A DNA stretch of 64,000 nt, from contig CANQQE010000006.1 in assembly GCA_947625935.1 (NCBI GenBank), forward strand, positions 1 to 64,000. The letters are read 5' to 3'. Numbering within the stretch: the stretch's first letter is position 1; the number at the start of each line of letters is the position of its first letter. Below are positions 17,814-26,126 of the stretch, in pieces. The notes beneath the pieces were generated by a model. The model saw nothing but the letters and a program-made list of their open reading frames with translations, was not told the DNA's origin and searched no databases. The DNA comes from an uncultured Muribaculaceae bacterium (GTDB lineage: Bacteria; Bacteroidota; Bacteroidia; Bacteroidales; Muribaculaceae). A program made the position numbers and the translations under genes.

Positions 17814-18864
17814 CTTTGTTATTATTGGCATTTGGAAGATATTTATCATATTGATCAAGAATCGACTCGAATTTCGCTATGGCCTGATCCATGGTTCCGA
17901 AGAACTCGCCACCGGCGGCATTTTTATGTCCACCCCCATTGAAATGCTCCTCGCACATCTTATTGACAGGGAACTCACCGCGACTGCGACAAGAGACCTT
18001 GATGTAAGCAGCTTCCTCCCGAAGAAACACGGAATATACCATATCGGGGACACTCAACGGCACATTGACGAGGCTCTCTGTATCGCCCCGCTCATAATGG
18101 TAACGGTTCAATTCATCCTGGGTCAACGAAATCAGAGCCGCCCGATGCTCGGGAAACACTCGCAATTTCTCGCTAACGGCATAGCCGTTGAGTTGCAGAC
18201 GGGAGACTGAATTGGAATTGCATACCATCGAATAGATGCGGTCTTTGTCGATGCCACGCTTGACAAGGTCTGCAATAACCATATATAACTCTGGATCGTT
18301 GGAATTATATGTGAAATTGCCCGTATCGGTCATCATGCCGGTGTAGATACATTCAGCCACACGGCGTGAAATTCGGTCGGCCCACCCCATCGCAACGATA
18401 ACCTGATAGAGCAAAAAGCAGGTTGATGATGATTCAGGGTGAGAAATGACCACATCGGCGAAATTTTCTGGAAACAGATGGTGATCTATTAGAATCTTAG
18501 GACAGTCCGCATCGACAAGCAACGGAGCCAAACGGTCAACACGCTTGGCCGCATTAAAATCGAGGCAACATATCAAGCCCGCTTCGGCGAAAAGCGATTT
18601 GACCTGCGTCTCAAAACGTGTGAATGGCATAATCTCTTTCGCTCCGGGCACACCGTAAAGGTTTTTGGGAGGCACGTCGGGGGTAACCACCTTAGCTTTC
18701 TTACCCATTGACCGCAACAGGTGGCATAACGCTAATGTAGAGCCAATCGCATCGCCATCTGGAGTGAGATGGCAGGTTATGACAATGTTATCGTTATCGT
18801 TAAGCAGCCGACGCACTTCATCGACCTTGGCTTTATCTAAGTTCAATGATTCAGTCTTATTCAT
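17797..18864 (-). CDS. nrnA: DHH-family oligoribonuclease/PAP phosphatase
   Basis: Degrades short RNAs (nanoRNAs) and 3'-phosphoadenosine 5'-phosphate in the cytoplasm. The 355-aa protein has the DHH domain motifs: HLTPDGDAIGS (residues ~30-40), CLDFN, LIDHHLFPENF with the name-giving DHH, and GMMTDTGNF; the DHHA1 domain ends with HFNGGGHKNAAGGEF. The start at 18864 is chosen because it begins MNKTESL, while the upstream ORF would run through the divergent promoter region. Its -7 element ends only 9 bp before the ATG, so the leader would be very short. It leads the nrnA-DUF4827-glmM set. Confidence 0.9.
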   Translation of the reverse strand: MNKTESLNLDKAKVDEVRRLLNDNDNIVITCHLTPDGDAIGSTLALCHLLRSMGKKAKVVTPDVPPKNLYGVPGAKEIMPFTRFETQVKSLFAEAGLICCLDFNAAKRVDRLAPLLVDADCPKILIDHHLFPENFADVVISHPESSSTCFLLYQVIVAMGWADRISRRVAECIYTGMMTDTGNFTYNSNDPELYMVIADLVKRGIDKDRIYSMVCNSNSVSRLQLNGYAVSEKLRVFPEHRAALISLTQDELNRYHYERGDTESLVNVPLSVPDMVYSVFLREEAAYIKVSCRSRGEFPVNKMCEEHFNGGGHKNAAGGEFFGTMDQAIAKFESILDQYDKYLPNANNNKDGKVS

Positions 18865-18873
18865 ACTATCCCG

Positions 18874-18903
18874 CAAAGATACGAAAAAGATTAGGTATAT
18901 TTG
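18874..18903. promoter_or_regulatory. Divergent promoters of nrnA and the LuxR-type gene
   Basis: TATCTTTG on the minus strand (18874-18881) and TATATTTG on the plus strand (18896-18903) lie 14 bp apart and point away from each other. The two polymerase sites must overlap, so the two genes probably compete or share control. Confidence 0.6.
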
Positions 18904-18951
18904 CAGTAAAATAGGCTCACAGACAAAATTTAGACAACATCCATACTGAAA

Positions 18952-19725
18952 ATGGACATTCTGCGCAAGGAACTCAACGAAATATACCGCTCTCAGCATC
19001 TTGACGAAGAACAGCTCGACAACATCGAAATTGAACGGAGTAAAATCTTAATCAAAAATCTTGTCTCAATCAGGGAGTCGTGCGCTATCATAACCGATGC
19101 CTCAAACGACCGATGCCATCTGTCGGGAGGCTCATTGGCGCGTATTTTAGGGATAACAGACAGCTTCAATATCAATGCCAGTTTTGATTCAAGCGATGAA
19201 GATTTGATTTACGATAAAATGCACCCCGAAGATCTCGTCGAGAAAAGGATGCTTGAGTATGAGTTTTTTAAAGTTGTAGACGACATGCCCAATAGCAAGA
19301 AAACGGGTTATAAAGCGACCTGCCGGATAAGAATAACTGACCGTGACGGCCAATATATCCACATCGACAACAGCACACAAATACTCACAACCTCTCCAAA
19401 GGGGAAGATATGGCTAATATTGTGTTGTTATGATTTATCACCCGATCAAAGTCCTATTAGCGGCATTTGTCCGCGAATAATAGACAATCTCGGAGGACAA
19501 ATCACTGAATTACAGCTATCAGAAAAGCGCAGAAACATCCTAAGCGATAGAGAAAAAGAGATATTGCGGCTGATTCAGGTGGGGAAACCGAGCAAGCAGA
19601 TAGCCGACACTTTAGGAATCTCTATCCACACCGTGAACCGCCATCGCCAAAACATTCTGGAAAAGCTAAGTGTAGGGAACTCCGTAGAGGCCATAACAGC
19701 CGCAACTTCCATGAAGCTGCTTTAG
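18952..19725 (+). CDS. LuxR-type transcriptional regulator
   Basis: DNA-binding regulator. The 257-aa protein ends with a clear LuxR/GerE helix-turn-helix (LSDREKEILRLIQVGKPSKQ, then ADTLGISIHTVNRHRQNI, residues ~195-250). The N-terminal ~180 residues lack a phospho-acceptor receiver and look like a PAS-type or similar sensory domain (KMHPEDL, then YKATCRIRITDRDGQYIHID). A cytoplasmic one-component regulator is the likeliest type. It is divergent from nrnA and stands 81 bp before the GH13 gene on the same strand; control of that gene is a guess from position. The ligand is unknown. Confidence 0.8.
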   Translation: MDILRKELNEIYRSQHLDEEQLDNIEIERSKILIKNLVSIRESCAIITDASNDRCHLSGGSLARILGITDSFNINASFDSSDEDLIYDKMHPEDLVEKRMLEYEFFKVVDDMPNSKKTGYKATCRIRITDRDGQYIHIDNSTQILTTSPKGKIWLILCCYDLSPDQSPISGICPRIIDNLGGQITELQLSEKRRNILSDREKEILRLIQVGKPSKQIADTLGISIHTVNRHRQNILEKLSVGNSVEAITAATSMKLL

Positions 19726-19756
19726 CTGATAGTATTGGTATGGTTATTAATCAGTA

Positions 19757-19787
19757 TTGCCAACTTTTGCATTACAGGATATTTTTG
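19757..19787 (+). promoter_or_regulatory. Promoter of the GH13 gene
   Basis: TTG (19757-19759), a 20-bp spacer and TATTTTTG (19780-19787) form a consensus promoter 19 bp before the ATG at 19807. The GH13 gene can therefore be expressed independently of the regulator gene in front of it. Confidence 0.65.
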
Positions 19788-19806
19788 CAGAAAAAAATAT
19801 TTTGTG

Positions 19807-21543
19807 ATGAAAAGATTATTACCACTCGCACTATTACTTCTGTCGGCATCCGGGACATATTCAGCCACAGGAAAAGACAAAAAAAATTTCGACTGGGGAA
19901 ACGCCACGGTCTACTTTGTAATTACCGACCGTTTTTGCAACGGCGACACGACTAACGATGTGAATTACGGGCGTATCGTCGACTATGGTGAAGAACGACT
20001 CAATGCCGCAACATTTCACGGAGGAGACATCAAGGGGATACTTAAAAAAACGAAAGAAGGTTACTTCACCGATTTGGGAATTGATGTCGTGTGGATGACA
20101 GACGTCTATGAACAGATACATGGATGGATGTCGGGCAGCGGCCCGGTCAACGACTTTCCCCATTACGGATATCATGGGTACTACCCGTTGGATTATACCC
20201 AGATGGACAAAAACTACGGCACTATCGAAGAATTTAGAGAATTGGTGGATACGCTCCATGCTCAGGGCATACGCGTGATGCTCGGAGCTAATCTTAACGA
20301 TCCCGGTTATCCCACCCTACTCGACGCCGTGCAATATGGCTTCGCTGATACCGGGCTTGACGAACCGCAGGCGGCGCGACATATAAAGGACTGGAGCTTT
20401 GATGATTTTTTTGAAAACAGGATAGATTGGAAAGGATGGTATGACCGTGGCTGGATAAGGATGCCGGATGAGGGATGGGATGAAAACAACCCCCTTGAGG
20501 CCACTCTGTTCGGGATGCCCGATTTCAAAGATGAGAGCAATGAACCTGTGGAGATTCCGGCATTCCTCAAAAGAAAGTGGAAACAGGAGGGAGATAAAAA
20601 CAACGCATGGGTCAATCCTTCGGCCAGTAAGTTGCGCAAAGACCGCAAATGGAGTCCTATACAATATGTCATATCGTGGATTTCCTCGTGGGTAGAGGAG
20701 TTTGGCATTGACGGAATGAGATGTGACATAGTCGAGAATGTCCACCTCAACCGATGGAAAGAATTTAATCAAGCGTGCAACGACGCTCTAAACAGATGGA
20801 GAAGGAGGCATCCCGATGACCCTGCCGCACAATGGACTGACAGATTCTACATGACGGGCGACTATGACTGCGCGTCAATCGATTATAAGCCCGAATATGC
20901 CGACGCCGGGTTTTCAAGCATGGTAAATTTCTATTTCCCGAAACATGGCGACTTAGACGGAATCGTCTACACATGGCAAGCATATGCCGACAGTGTCGCC
21001 TCACATCCGGGTTGGCATCCGTTCAGTTACCTCAACAACTCATATCACAGGGATGCTGATATGTCAAACATGATTGCCTGCGCCACCACCCTATTGCTGG
21101 CTCCCGGAACAGCTCAAATATTCTATGGCGACGAGACGGGACGCAAACTCAACGACGCACGTTTTAACGTGGACAGCGACCAGGCATTCCGTTCTGACAT
21201 GGACTGGAACGACATAGACCGAAAGCAATTGGCTCATTTCCAAAAACTCGGTAAAATACGCAAGGACAACACCGTAATCGGAACCGGACGTCAACGGACT
21301 TTAGACACCCACACCTGCATCAGATATAACGACCGGGACACTCTTTTAATCAGAGTGGCGTCAATAGACGGACAACCCATAAATGTAAGGGACTTATTCG
21401 CCGATGGCGATGAATTAATCGAGCTCTACAGCGGCCAAACGGCTAAAGTCAAAAACGGCCAAATCAATATTTCAGGTTATGAGAACGAGATTGGCATATT
21501 CAAAAAGATAAGACATGAGCTCTCGGAGCCGTCTATAAGATAA
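19807..21543 (+). CDS. Secreted GH13 protein with degenerate active-site motifs
   Basis: Alpha-amylase-fold protein, 578 aa with a signal peptide (MKRLLPLALLLLSASGTYSA), hence the start at 19807. Overall order and motifs (VYFVITDRFCNGD, PHYGYHGYYPLDY, GTAQIFYGDETGR) are of the MalS-like GH13 type. Conserved region I, normally DxxxNH, reads GANLND (160-165); region II keeps Arg305 and the nucleophile Asp307 in GMRCD but has ENVH after it; region III has Asp352 (MTGDYD) where the acid/base Glu should be; region IV reads SYHRD instead of HD. Hydrolase activity is therefore doubtful. It may bind maltooligosaccharides or belong to a divergent subfamily. It follows a LuxR-type regulator. Confidence 0.82.
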   Translation: MKRLLPLALLLLSASGTYSATGKDKKNFDWGNATVYFVITDRFCNGDTTNDVNYGRIVDYGEERLNAATFHGGDIKGILKKTKEGYFTDLGIDVVWMTDVYEQIHGWMSGSGPVNDFPHYGYHGYYPLDYTQMDKNYGTIEEFRELVDTLHAQGIRVMLGANLNDPGYPTLLDAVQYGFADTGLDEPQAARHIKDWSFDDFFENRIDWKGWYDRGWIRMPDEGWDENNPLEATLFGMPDFKDESNEPVEIPAFLKRKWKQEGDKNNAWVNPSASKLRKDRKWSPIQYVISWISSWVEEFGIDGMRCDIVENVHLNRWKEFNQACNDALNRWRRRHPDDPAAQWTDRFYMTGDYDCASIDYKPEYADAGFSSMVNFYFPKHGDLDGIVYTWQAYADSVASHPGWHPFSYLNNSYHRDADMSNMIACATTLLLAPGTAQIFYGDETGRKLNDARFNVDSDQAFRSDMDWNDIDRKQLAHFQKLGKIRKDNTVIGTGRQRTLDTHTCIRYNDRDTLLIRVASIDGQPINVRDLFADGDELIELYSGQTAKVKNGQINISGYENEIGIFKKIRHELSEPSIR

Positions 21544-21570
21544 GGCATTTTAGGCAGAGCGTAACACCTA

Positions 21571-21644
21571 AAAGACGTTCAACAACCCTTGGCGCATCCC
21601 CGGGCCGGTGGAGCGTAACAAGTGGTTTGAACGTCTTATTTTTT
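21571..21644 (+). terminator. Long structured terminator of the GH13 gene
   Basis: An 11-bp outer stem AAGACGTTCAA (21572-21582)/TTGAACGTCTT (21627-21637) continues inward through ACC-CTTG/CAAG-GGT and a GC-rich tip, then ends in ATTTTTT. The size and internal pairing are larger than a simple terminator needs. The sequence GAGCGTAACA or AGCGTAACA occurs twice around it. The remaining bases to 21691 show no gene. Confidence 0.6.
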
Positions 21645-21691
21645 ATTGAGAGACGTTGGATAACAACGTGAGAATCGCTATCGCGCAAGAA

Positions 21692-22195
21692 TCAGATTTC
21701 AGATTTGAGACCCGATACCCATGAGCCGATACGGCTATCGGTTAGTTCAGGCTTGTTGACCTCATCAAGGAGTAATCCGACAGCAGTCGCCCCTTCCTTG
21801 ACAGCTTCGCTTTCAGAAAAATCATAGCAATCGGCAGGGAAAGCGCCGATGAATCTCGCACCAGTCTTCTGCAATCTGTCGTAAAGCACACCGACCGCAC
21901 CGCAGAAGGTATCGGACATAGTTTCATCGCCACATCCGAAAACAGCGATTTCCTTACCTTTCAAATCAAGCGGTTCAAGACCAACAATAAAATCCTCCCA
22001 GTCATCCTGCAGCTCACCGCTTCCCCATGTGCTCGACCCCAACAATAATACATCGTAGGGAGCGACATCGGACGGGGCGGATTTAGCCACATCATGCACA
22101 TCGGCATCGGCTACGCCCAATTTCTTTGCAATACGCCCGGCAACATCGGCGGTAGTACCAGTGGATGATCCGAAAAATATTCCTATTTTTTTCAT
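21692..22195 (-). CDS. fldA: Flavodoxin
   Basis: Small FMN electron carrier that can replace ferredoxin. The 167-aa protein starts with the FMN phosphate-binding loop FFGSSTGTTADVA, and has the two isoalloxazine-flanking loops SSTWGSGELQDDW (Trp near residue 57) and GCGDETMSDTFCGAVG (near 90-103). It has the long-chain insert (GARFIGAFPADCYDFSESEAV), which places it with long-chain flavodoxins. It lies 61 bp downstream of a TPR-protein gene on the same strand. The redox partner is not indicated by context; the distant nfnAB genes are one candidate. Confidence 0.95.
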   Translation of the reverse strand: MKKIGIFFGSSTGTTADVAGRIAKKLGVADADVHDVAKSAPSDVAPYDVLLLGSSTWGSGELQDDWEDFIVGLEPLDLKGKEIAVFGCGDETMSDTFCGAVGVLYDRLQKTGARFIGAFPADCYDFSESEAVKEGATAVGLLLDEVNKPELTDSRIGSWVSGLKSEI

Positions 22196-22256
22196 TGCTC
22201 AATTCGTTTTATTCTATTGCTTAAACACCATCTGAGACTATGATGTTCAAAAGAAT

Positions 22257-23108
22257 TTACCGAGAATTGAGCAAAGCGTTGACCTGTTGAGCATTGGCAC
22301 CTAGCGAAACAGCCCGCCGAGCATCGGAACGCACCTCGTCGTAGAGATAACGCTTCTTATTCAGCAACGCCCGTAAAATATAAAACTCGGGGTCGACAGG
22401 ATAACGCTCCATAGCGGCGGCGATGGTCTCGGACGCCTCAGCGAGAAGATCGAGAGCAAGCTGGTTTTCAATTAGACCGGAATAATATTCCGCAGCCGGC
22501 GACATAGCGACAAGCCGGCCGTATTCCTCAACGGCCGATTCGTTTTCGCCCCGTGCGGTGTGGAGCGCGGCAAGCGCGACCAAAGTCGTCTCTGCATCCG
22601 GGGCCATCGCCCGCAAATGCTCAAAGTCCACTTCAGCGGCTTCGAGGTCTCCAATGGAAAACGACACCATGCCACGATAGAAATATGGTTCAGACAATGT
22701 GGAATCCAGACGCATAACATTCTCATAATCAGCAACGGCTTCTTCTTTGCGCCCCATTGACAGATATACGCGCGCCCTGTTGTTAAGGACAGTCACCGAT
22801 GCCGGGGCGATGTGATGGGCATCGGTCAACGCCTCCAAAGCCCCGGCGTCATTCCCCATCTGATGACGCACGATACCGAGGTTTGAAAGCAACAGCACGT
22901 TGCCCAAATCGCCCGGACGGAGAGAAATGGCCTCAGCCAACAAAGATTCCGCCTCGGCCCATTCAGAATGAGCGATAGCACTATCGGCGCGCTCTACCAC
23001 AGACAAAACCTCAGGGGACAATGACCCGGAGGCATTTTGAGCAGAATGTAATAGAACCGGCATAAGCGGCATAAAAACCGCCAGCAATAAAAATCTTGAT
23101 AACTTCAT
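22257..23108 (-). CDS. Exported TPR protein
   Basis: The 283-aa protein has a signal peptide (MKLSRFLLLAVFMPLMPVLLHSA) and about five to six tetratricopeptide repeats filling residues 35-280, such as LLSNLGIVRHQMGNDAGALEA and YFYRGMVSFSIGDLEAAEVDF. It is probably periplasmic and a scaffold for protein contacts; no enzymatic domain is present. The promoter -7 element TAAATTTG (23113-23120) ends 4 bp before the ATG, which predicts a leaderless or nearly leaderless mRNA. A later start would delete the signal peptide. It is divergent from the HU-SPOR gene and upstream of flavodoxin. Confidence 0.85.
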   Translation of the reverse strand: MKLSRFLLLAVFMPLMPVLLHSAQNASGSLSPEVLSVVERADSAIAHSEWAEAESLLAEAISLRPGDLGNVLLLSNLGIVRHQMGNDAGALEALTDAHHIAPASVTVLNNRARVYLSMGRKEEAVADYENVMRLDSTLSEPYFYRGMVSFSIGDLEAAEVDFEHLRAMAPDAETTLVALAALHTARGENESAVEEYGRLVAMSPAAEYYSGLIENQLALDLLAEASETIAAAMERYPVDPEFYILRALLNKKRYLYDEVRSDARRAVSLGANAQQVNALLNSR

Positions 23109-23112
23109 GTCG

Positions 23113-23120
23113 CAAATTTA
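23113..23120 (-). promoter_or_regulatory. -7 element abutting the TPR gene start
   Basis: TAAATTTG on the minus strand, with TTG 21 bp upstream of it, ends only 4 bp before the ATG. Transcription would begin at or within a few bases of the start codon. Confidence 0.6.
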
Positions 23121-23172
23121 CATCAAAATCTCTCGATATATCAATTTTCAATGCTGATTGGGGCAAATTAGT

Positions 23173-23204
23173 TTTGGGGATATGGGAAAAGATGATTAAT
23201 TTTG
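23173..23204 (+). promoter_or_regulatory. Promoter abutting the HU-SPOR gene start
   Basis: TTTG (23173-23176), a 20-bp spacer and TAATTTTG (23197-23204) match the full consensus. The element ends 4 bp before the GTG start at 23209, again predicting a leaderless message. Confidence 0.65.
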
Positions 23205-23208
23205 CTGT

Positions 23209-24249
23209 GTGAATTGCATAGACCGCCATATTAGCTACCTGATAAGCCGTCACGATTGTGTTATCGTGCCAGGGTTCGGTGCGTTTGTAGCACAATATGC
23301 CCCGGCTCATATTGACACCGAGCACAACACCATTACGCCTCCGGCCAGAAGAATCGGCTTCAACCAGTCGTTGAATCACAACGACGGTCTGCTCGCTTCA
23401 TCAATCGCCAGATCAAGCGGCACTAATTATGACACGGCAGTAGCGACTGTGGCCCAGCAAGTGGCTTCATTGCGGACTCAACTCCAAACCGACGGGGAGG
23501 TTTCCATAGGCCACATCGGCAGTTTCACTGACAAAGGCAACGGGATTATAGAGTTTCAACCATTCGCAACCCCGATAGTCTCACCCAACTACTTCGGCCT
23601 CGCAGAGCAACCTGTAGCGAAGGTGATTAAAATTGCCAAAGATGAGGAAAACCGCAGAGAAAACGCCGAGACACGACGTCGCAACCGTCTGTCGATCATA
23701 GCCCGAAACTCAGCGAGGGTAGCCGCTTCCATAGCGTTGCTGCTCGGCCTCGGAATCATGCTGTCGACCCCCATTATCGTAGACCGTCAAGCTCCTTCGA
23801 TGGCTTCAGTCTCGTCAGTCACCACAGTAACTCCTCCCAAGACAACAAGCGCAGCCGCTTTATTGCCGACCAATCATGACGCCACATTATATCTCGCCGC
23901 TACGACCGAGGGCTATGAGGTGGCCGACACCGCAGCGCGCAGCAGGTATGCGGCAAGACTCAAATCGGCAGAACGGCAAAAAGCACTTAGAGCCGAGACT
24001 GTGACGGCGTATACACCAAGAATGAATGAGAGCGACCCATATTGTCTGATTGTCGCATCTCTTTCGACCGCCGAAGACGCAGAACGCTATCTGTCGCAGA
24101 GCAATGACAAGAGTTTGCGTTGCCTGGCCAAAGACGGCAAGTTCCGAATATACGCAGCCACAGGTTCAAATGTAGCGGAGGCATCGGCACCGACAAGGTC
24201 ATCGGCATTCAGCAAACGCTATCCGGGCGCATGGGTATGCCACAGGTAA
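23209..24249 (+). CDS. HU/CCDC81-like domain, TM and SPOR domain protein
   Basis: Envelope protein likely to link peptidoglycan to the inner face of the cell. The 346-aa product has an N-terminal HU/CCDC81-type domain (ISYLISRHDCVIVPGFGAFV, residues 8-30, extending to about 130), one transmembrane segment (SIALLLGLGIMLS, about 173-190), a low-complexity Ser/Thr/Ala linker, and a C-terminal SPOR-like domain (YCLIVASLSTAEDAERYL onward, about 275-346) of the type that binds denuded glycan strands. It must start at GTG 23209, because a stop lies four codons upstream and the domain begins at once. It heads a plus-strand group with nitroreductase, DUF2520, kdsC and maf. Confidence 0.82.
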   Translation: MNCIDRHISYLISRHDCVIVPGFGAFVAQYAPAHIDTEHNTITPPARRIGFNQSLNHNDGLLASSIARSSGTNYDTAVATVAQQVASLRTQLQTDGEVSIGHIGSFTDKGNGIIEFQPFATPIVSPNYFGLAEQPVAKVIKIAKDEENRRENAETRRRNRLSIIARNSARVAASIALLLGLGIMLSTPIIVDRQAPSMASVSSVTTVTPPKTTSAAALLPTNHDATLYLAATTEGYEVADTAARSRYAARLKSAERQKALRAETVTAYTPRMNESDPYCLIVASLSTAEDAERYLSQSNDKSLRCLAKDGKFRIYAATGSNVAEASAPTRSSAFSKRYPGAWVCHR

Positions 24250-24287
24250 TCCCATCTAAAACCGCAAAAACAAACCAAATAATAATT

Positions 24288-24824
24288 ATGGACCAATTTC
24301 ATGAGCTGCTCGTAAACCGTCGCAGCATACGCCGCTATACAGAAGAACCGATAGATTCTGAGAGTGTGAAACTGATTCTTGAAGCCGGACTCCTTGCTCC
24401 GACATCAAAAAGCTCACGCCCATGGCAATTCATCGTCGTCGAAGATAAGGAAAAGCTGCAACAACTCAGCGAATGCAAGGAGCATGGCGCCGGCCCCATA
24501 GCCAGGGCACCGCTCGCTATCGTAATAGCCGTAGACCCCTCACTGACCGACCCATGGATTGAAGACGCATCAATCGCCGCATCATACATTCAGCTACAAG
24601 CCGCCGCACTCGGACTCGGCTCGTGTTGGATTCAGGTCAGAGGTCGATTCAGAGCCGATGGAATACCCGCCGAAGAATATGTACAGGAACTTCTCGGCAT
24701 TCCTGAAACCCTGCCCGTGGTCTGCATCATCTCAATAGGGCACAAAGATGAAGAGCGTAAACCTGTCGATACATCCAAACTGCTTTGGGAGAAGGTGCAT
24801 ATCGGTACCTGGAAAGAAATTTAA
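24288..24824 (+). CDS. Nitroreductase-family FMN protein
   Basis: Predicted NAD(P)H-dependent flavin oxidoreductase, 178 aa. The N-terminus has the FMN phosphate-binding NRRSIRRYTEEPI motif, then GLLAPTSKSSRPWQFIVV, and a C-terminal LGLGSCWIQVRGR segment before the final cofactor-binding region, all typical of the family. The start at 24288 is used because upstream in-frame codons overlap the SPOR-domain gene and carry no family sequence. The gap to that gene is 38 bp. Substrate (nitroaromatic, quinone, enone) cannot be told from sequence. A second, more distant family member lies at 46803. Confidence 0.88.
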   Translation: MDQFHELLVNRRSIRRYTEEPIDSESVKLILEAGLLAPTSKSSRPWQFIVVEDKEKLQQLSECKEHGAGPIARAPLAIVIAVDPSLTDPWIEDASIAASYIQLQAAALGLGSCWIQVRGRFRADGIPAEEYVQELLGIPETLPVVCIISIGHKDEERKPVDTSKLLWEKVHIGTWKEI

Positions 24825-24847
24825 TCAATAAAGGCAAGGCACGACCA

Positions 24848-25615
24848 ATGAAACTCGTCATTTTTGGGTCAGGAAATGTGGCGACCCATATCGCAAAACC
24901 TCTCAGCCGTCATCATGACATAATCCAGATAGTAAGCCGCAACCTTGAACACGCCAACAGGCTTGCGAAAATGATTGGTGATTCTGTAGAAGCGTCTACA
25001 GACCTGTCAAATGTCAGGGAGGACGCTGATGCCTACATAATATCGGTAAACGATGACTCGATTGCTGCTATAGCTGCCAATACACCCGCTACCGGCCTTT
25101 GGATGCACACGTCGGGTAGCATAGGCATAGAGGTTTTCCACGGGCATAAACAACACTATGGCGTGCTTTACCCATTACAGACTTTTTCACGGAATGTACC
25201 TGTCGATATGCCGGAAGTACCCATATTCATCGAAGGTAACGACCGAGAGTCGACCGACGGCATAAACAATTTGGCCAAAGATATATCTCGCCACATCTAC
25301 CATGCCGACAGCTTACAACGTCGCCAACTGCACATAGCCGCCGTTTTCGCCTGCAACTTCGCTAACCGACTTTGGGCAATAGCCGACGATATACTCAAAG
25401 AAGCAGGCTATGATTTCTCTGTTCTGTCGCCATTGCTCAAAGCCACTCTCGAAAAAGCGGTGCATACAAGCCCTGCAGACGGGCAGACAGGTCCGGCAAG
25501 ACGCGGCGACCGGCAAGTGATGGAGTCGCACATAAAATCGCTCGACACCGAAAACGCAGAGATTTACAAGATAATCAGCAAATCTATCTTCAACCAATAC
25601 AATGAGCAAGATTAA
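24848..25615 (+). CDS. Rossmann-fold and DUF2520 protein
   Basis: Putative NAD(P)-dependent dehydrogenase of unknown substrate. The 255-aa protein starts MKLVIFGSGNVATHIAKPL, a dinucleotide-binding loop, and its C-terminal half (DSLQRRQLHIAAVFACNFANRLWAIADDIL region) is the helical DUF2520 domain, which resembles the dimerisation half of ketopantoate/6-phosphogluconate-type reductases. It starts at 24848, 23 bp after the nitroreductase stop, and overlaps the following phosphatase gene by 14 bp. In Bacteroidales it usually sits directly before a KdsC-like phosphatase and maf, as here. Function in that cluster is not established. Confidence 0.85.
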   Translation: MKLVIFGSGNVATHIAKPLSRHHDIIQIVSRNLEHANRLAKMIGDSVEASTDLSNVREDADAYIISVNDDSIAAIAANTPATGLWMHTSGSIGIEVFHGHKQHYGVLYPLQTFSRNVPVDMPEVPIFIEGNDRESTDGINNLAKDISRHIYHADSLQRRQLHIAAVFACNFANRLWAIADDILKEAGYDFSVLSPLLKATLEKAVHTSPADGQTGPARRGDRQVMESHIKSLDTENAEIYKIISKSIFNQYNEQD

Positions 25616-26126
25616 CTACGACCTCACAAAAATAAAAGGAATAGTTTTTGATGTAGATGGTGTGCTTTCGCCATCCACAATCCCCCTTGGGCCAGACGGG
25701 ACACCAAACAGGATGGTCAATATAAAAGATGGATATGCGCTACAGTTGGCGATAAAACACGGCTACAAGATAGCAATAATCACAGGGGCCGACTCTGAAG
25801 CCATAAAAAAAAGATTTAACGCTCTCGGCATAACCGATGTCTATCTAAAGGCGTCAATGAAAGTCCCGGTGCTGAAAAAATGGATGGAGAAAGAAGGGCT
25901 GTCGCCTGAAGATATCGCATATGTCGGTGACGACATCCCCGATTATGAGGCTATGCAATCTGTCGGCTTATCAATTTGTCCGTCTGATGCGGCAATTGAC
26001 ATCAAAGGGATAGCCACCTACATTTCTAAAATGAGAGGTGGCGAGGGCATCGGACGTGACGTGCTGGAACAAATCATGAGAGTCAACGGAGATTGGATGA
26101 CCACAGAAAAAGCGTTCGGGTGGTGA
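25602..26126 (+). CDS. KdsC-like HAD phosphatase
   Basis: HAD-superfamily C0 phosphatase resembling 3-deoxy-D-manno-octulosonate 8-phosphate phosphatase, which releases Kdo for lipid A synthesis. The 174-aa protein has motif I VFDVDGVLS (nucleophile near residue 17), motif II AIITGADS, and motif III/IV YVGDDIPDYEAM; there is no cap domain, which fits KdsC tetramers. It overlaps the DUF2520 gene by 14 bp and its TGA shares a base with the maf ATG (TGATG). The specific substrate is inferred from family; related CMP-Kdn or Neu5Ac phosphatases are possible. Confidence 0.85.
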   Translation: MSKINYDLTKIKGIVFDVDGVLSPSTIPLGPDGTPNRMVNIKDGYALQLAIKHGYKIAIITGADSEAIKKRFNALGITDVYLKASMKVPVLKKWMEKEGLSPEDIAYVGDDIPDYEAMQSVGLSICPSDAAIDIKGIATYISKMRGGEGIGRDVLEQIMRVNGDWMTTEKAFGW

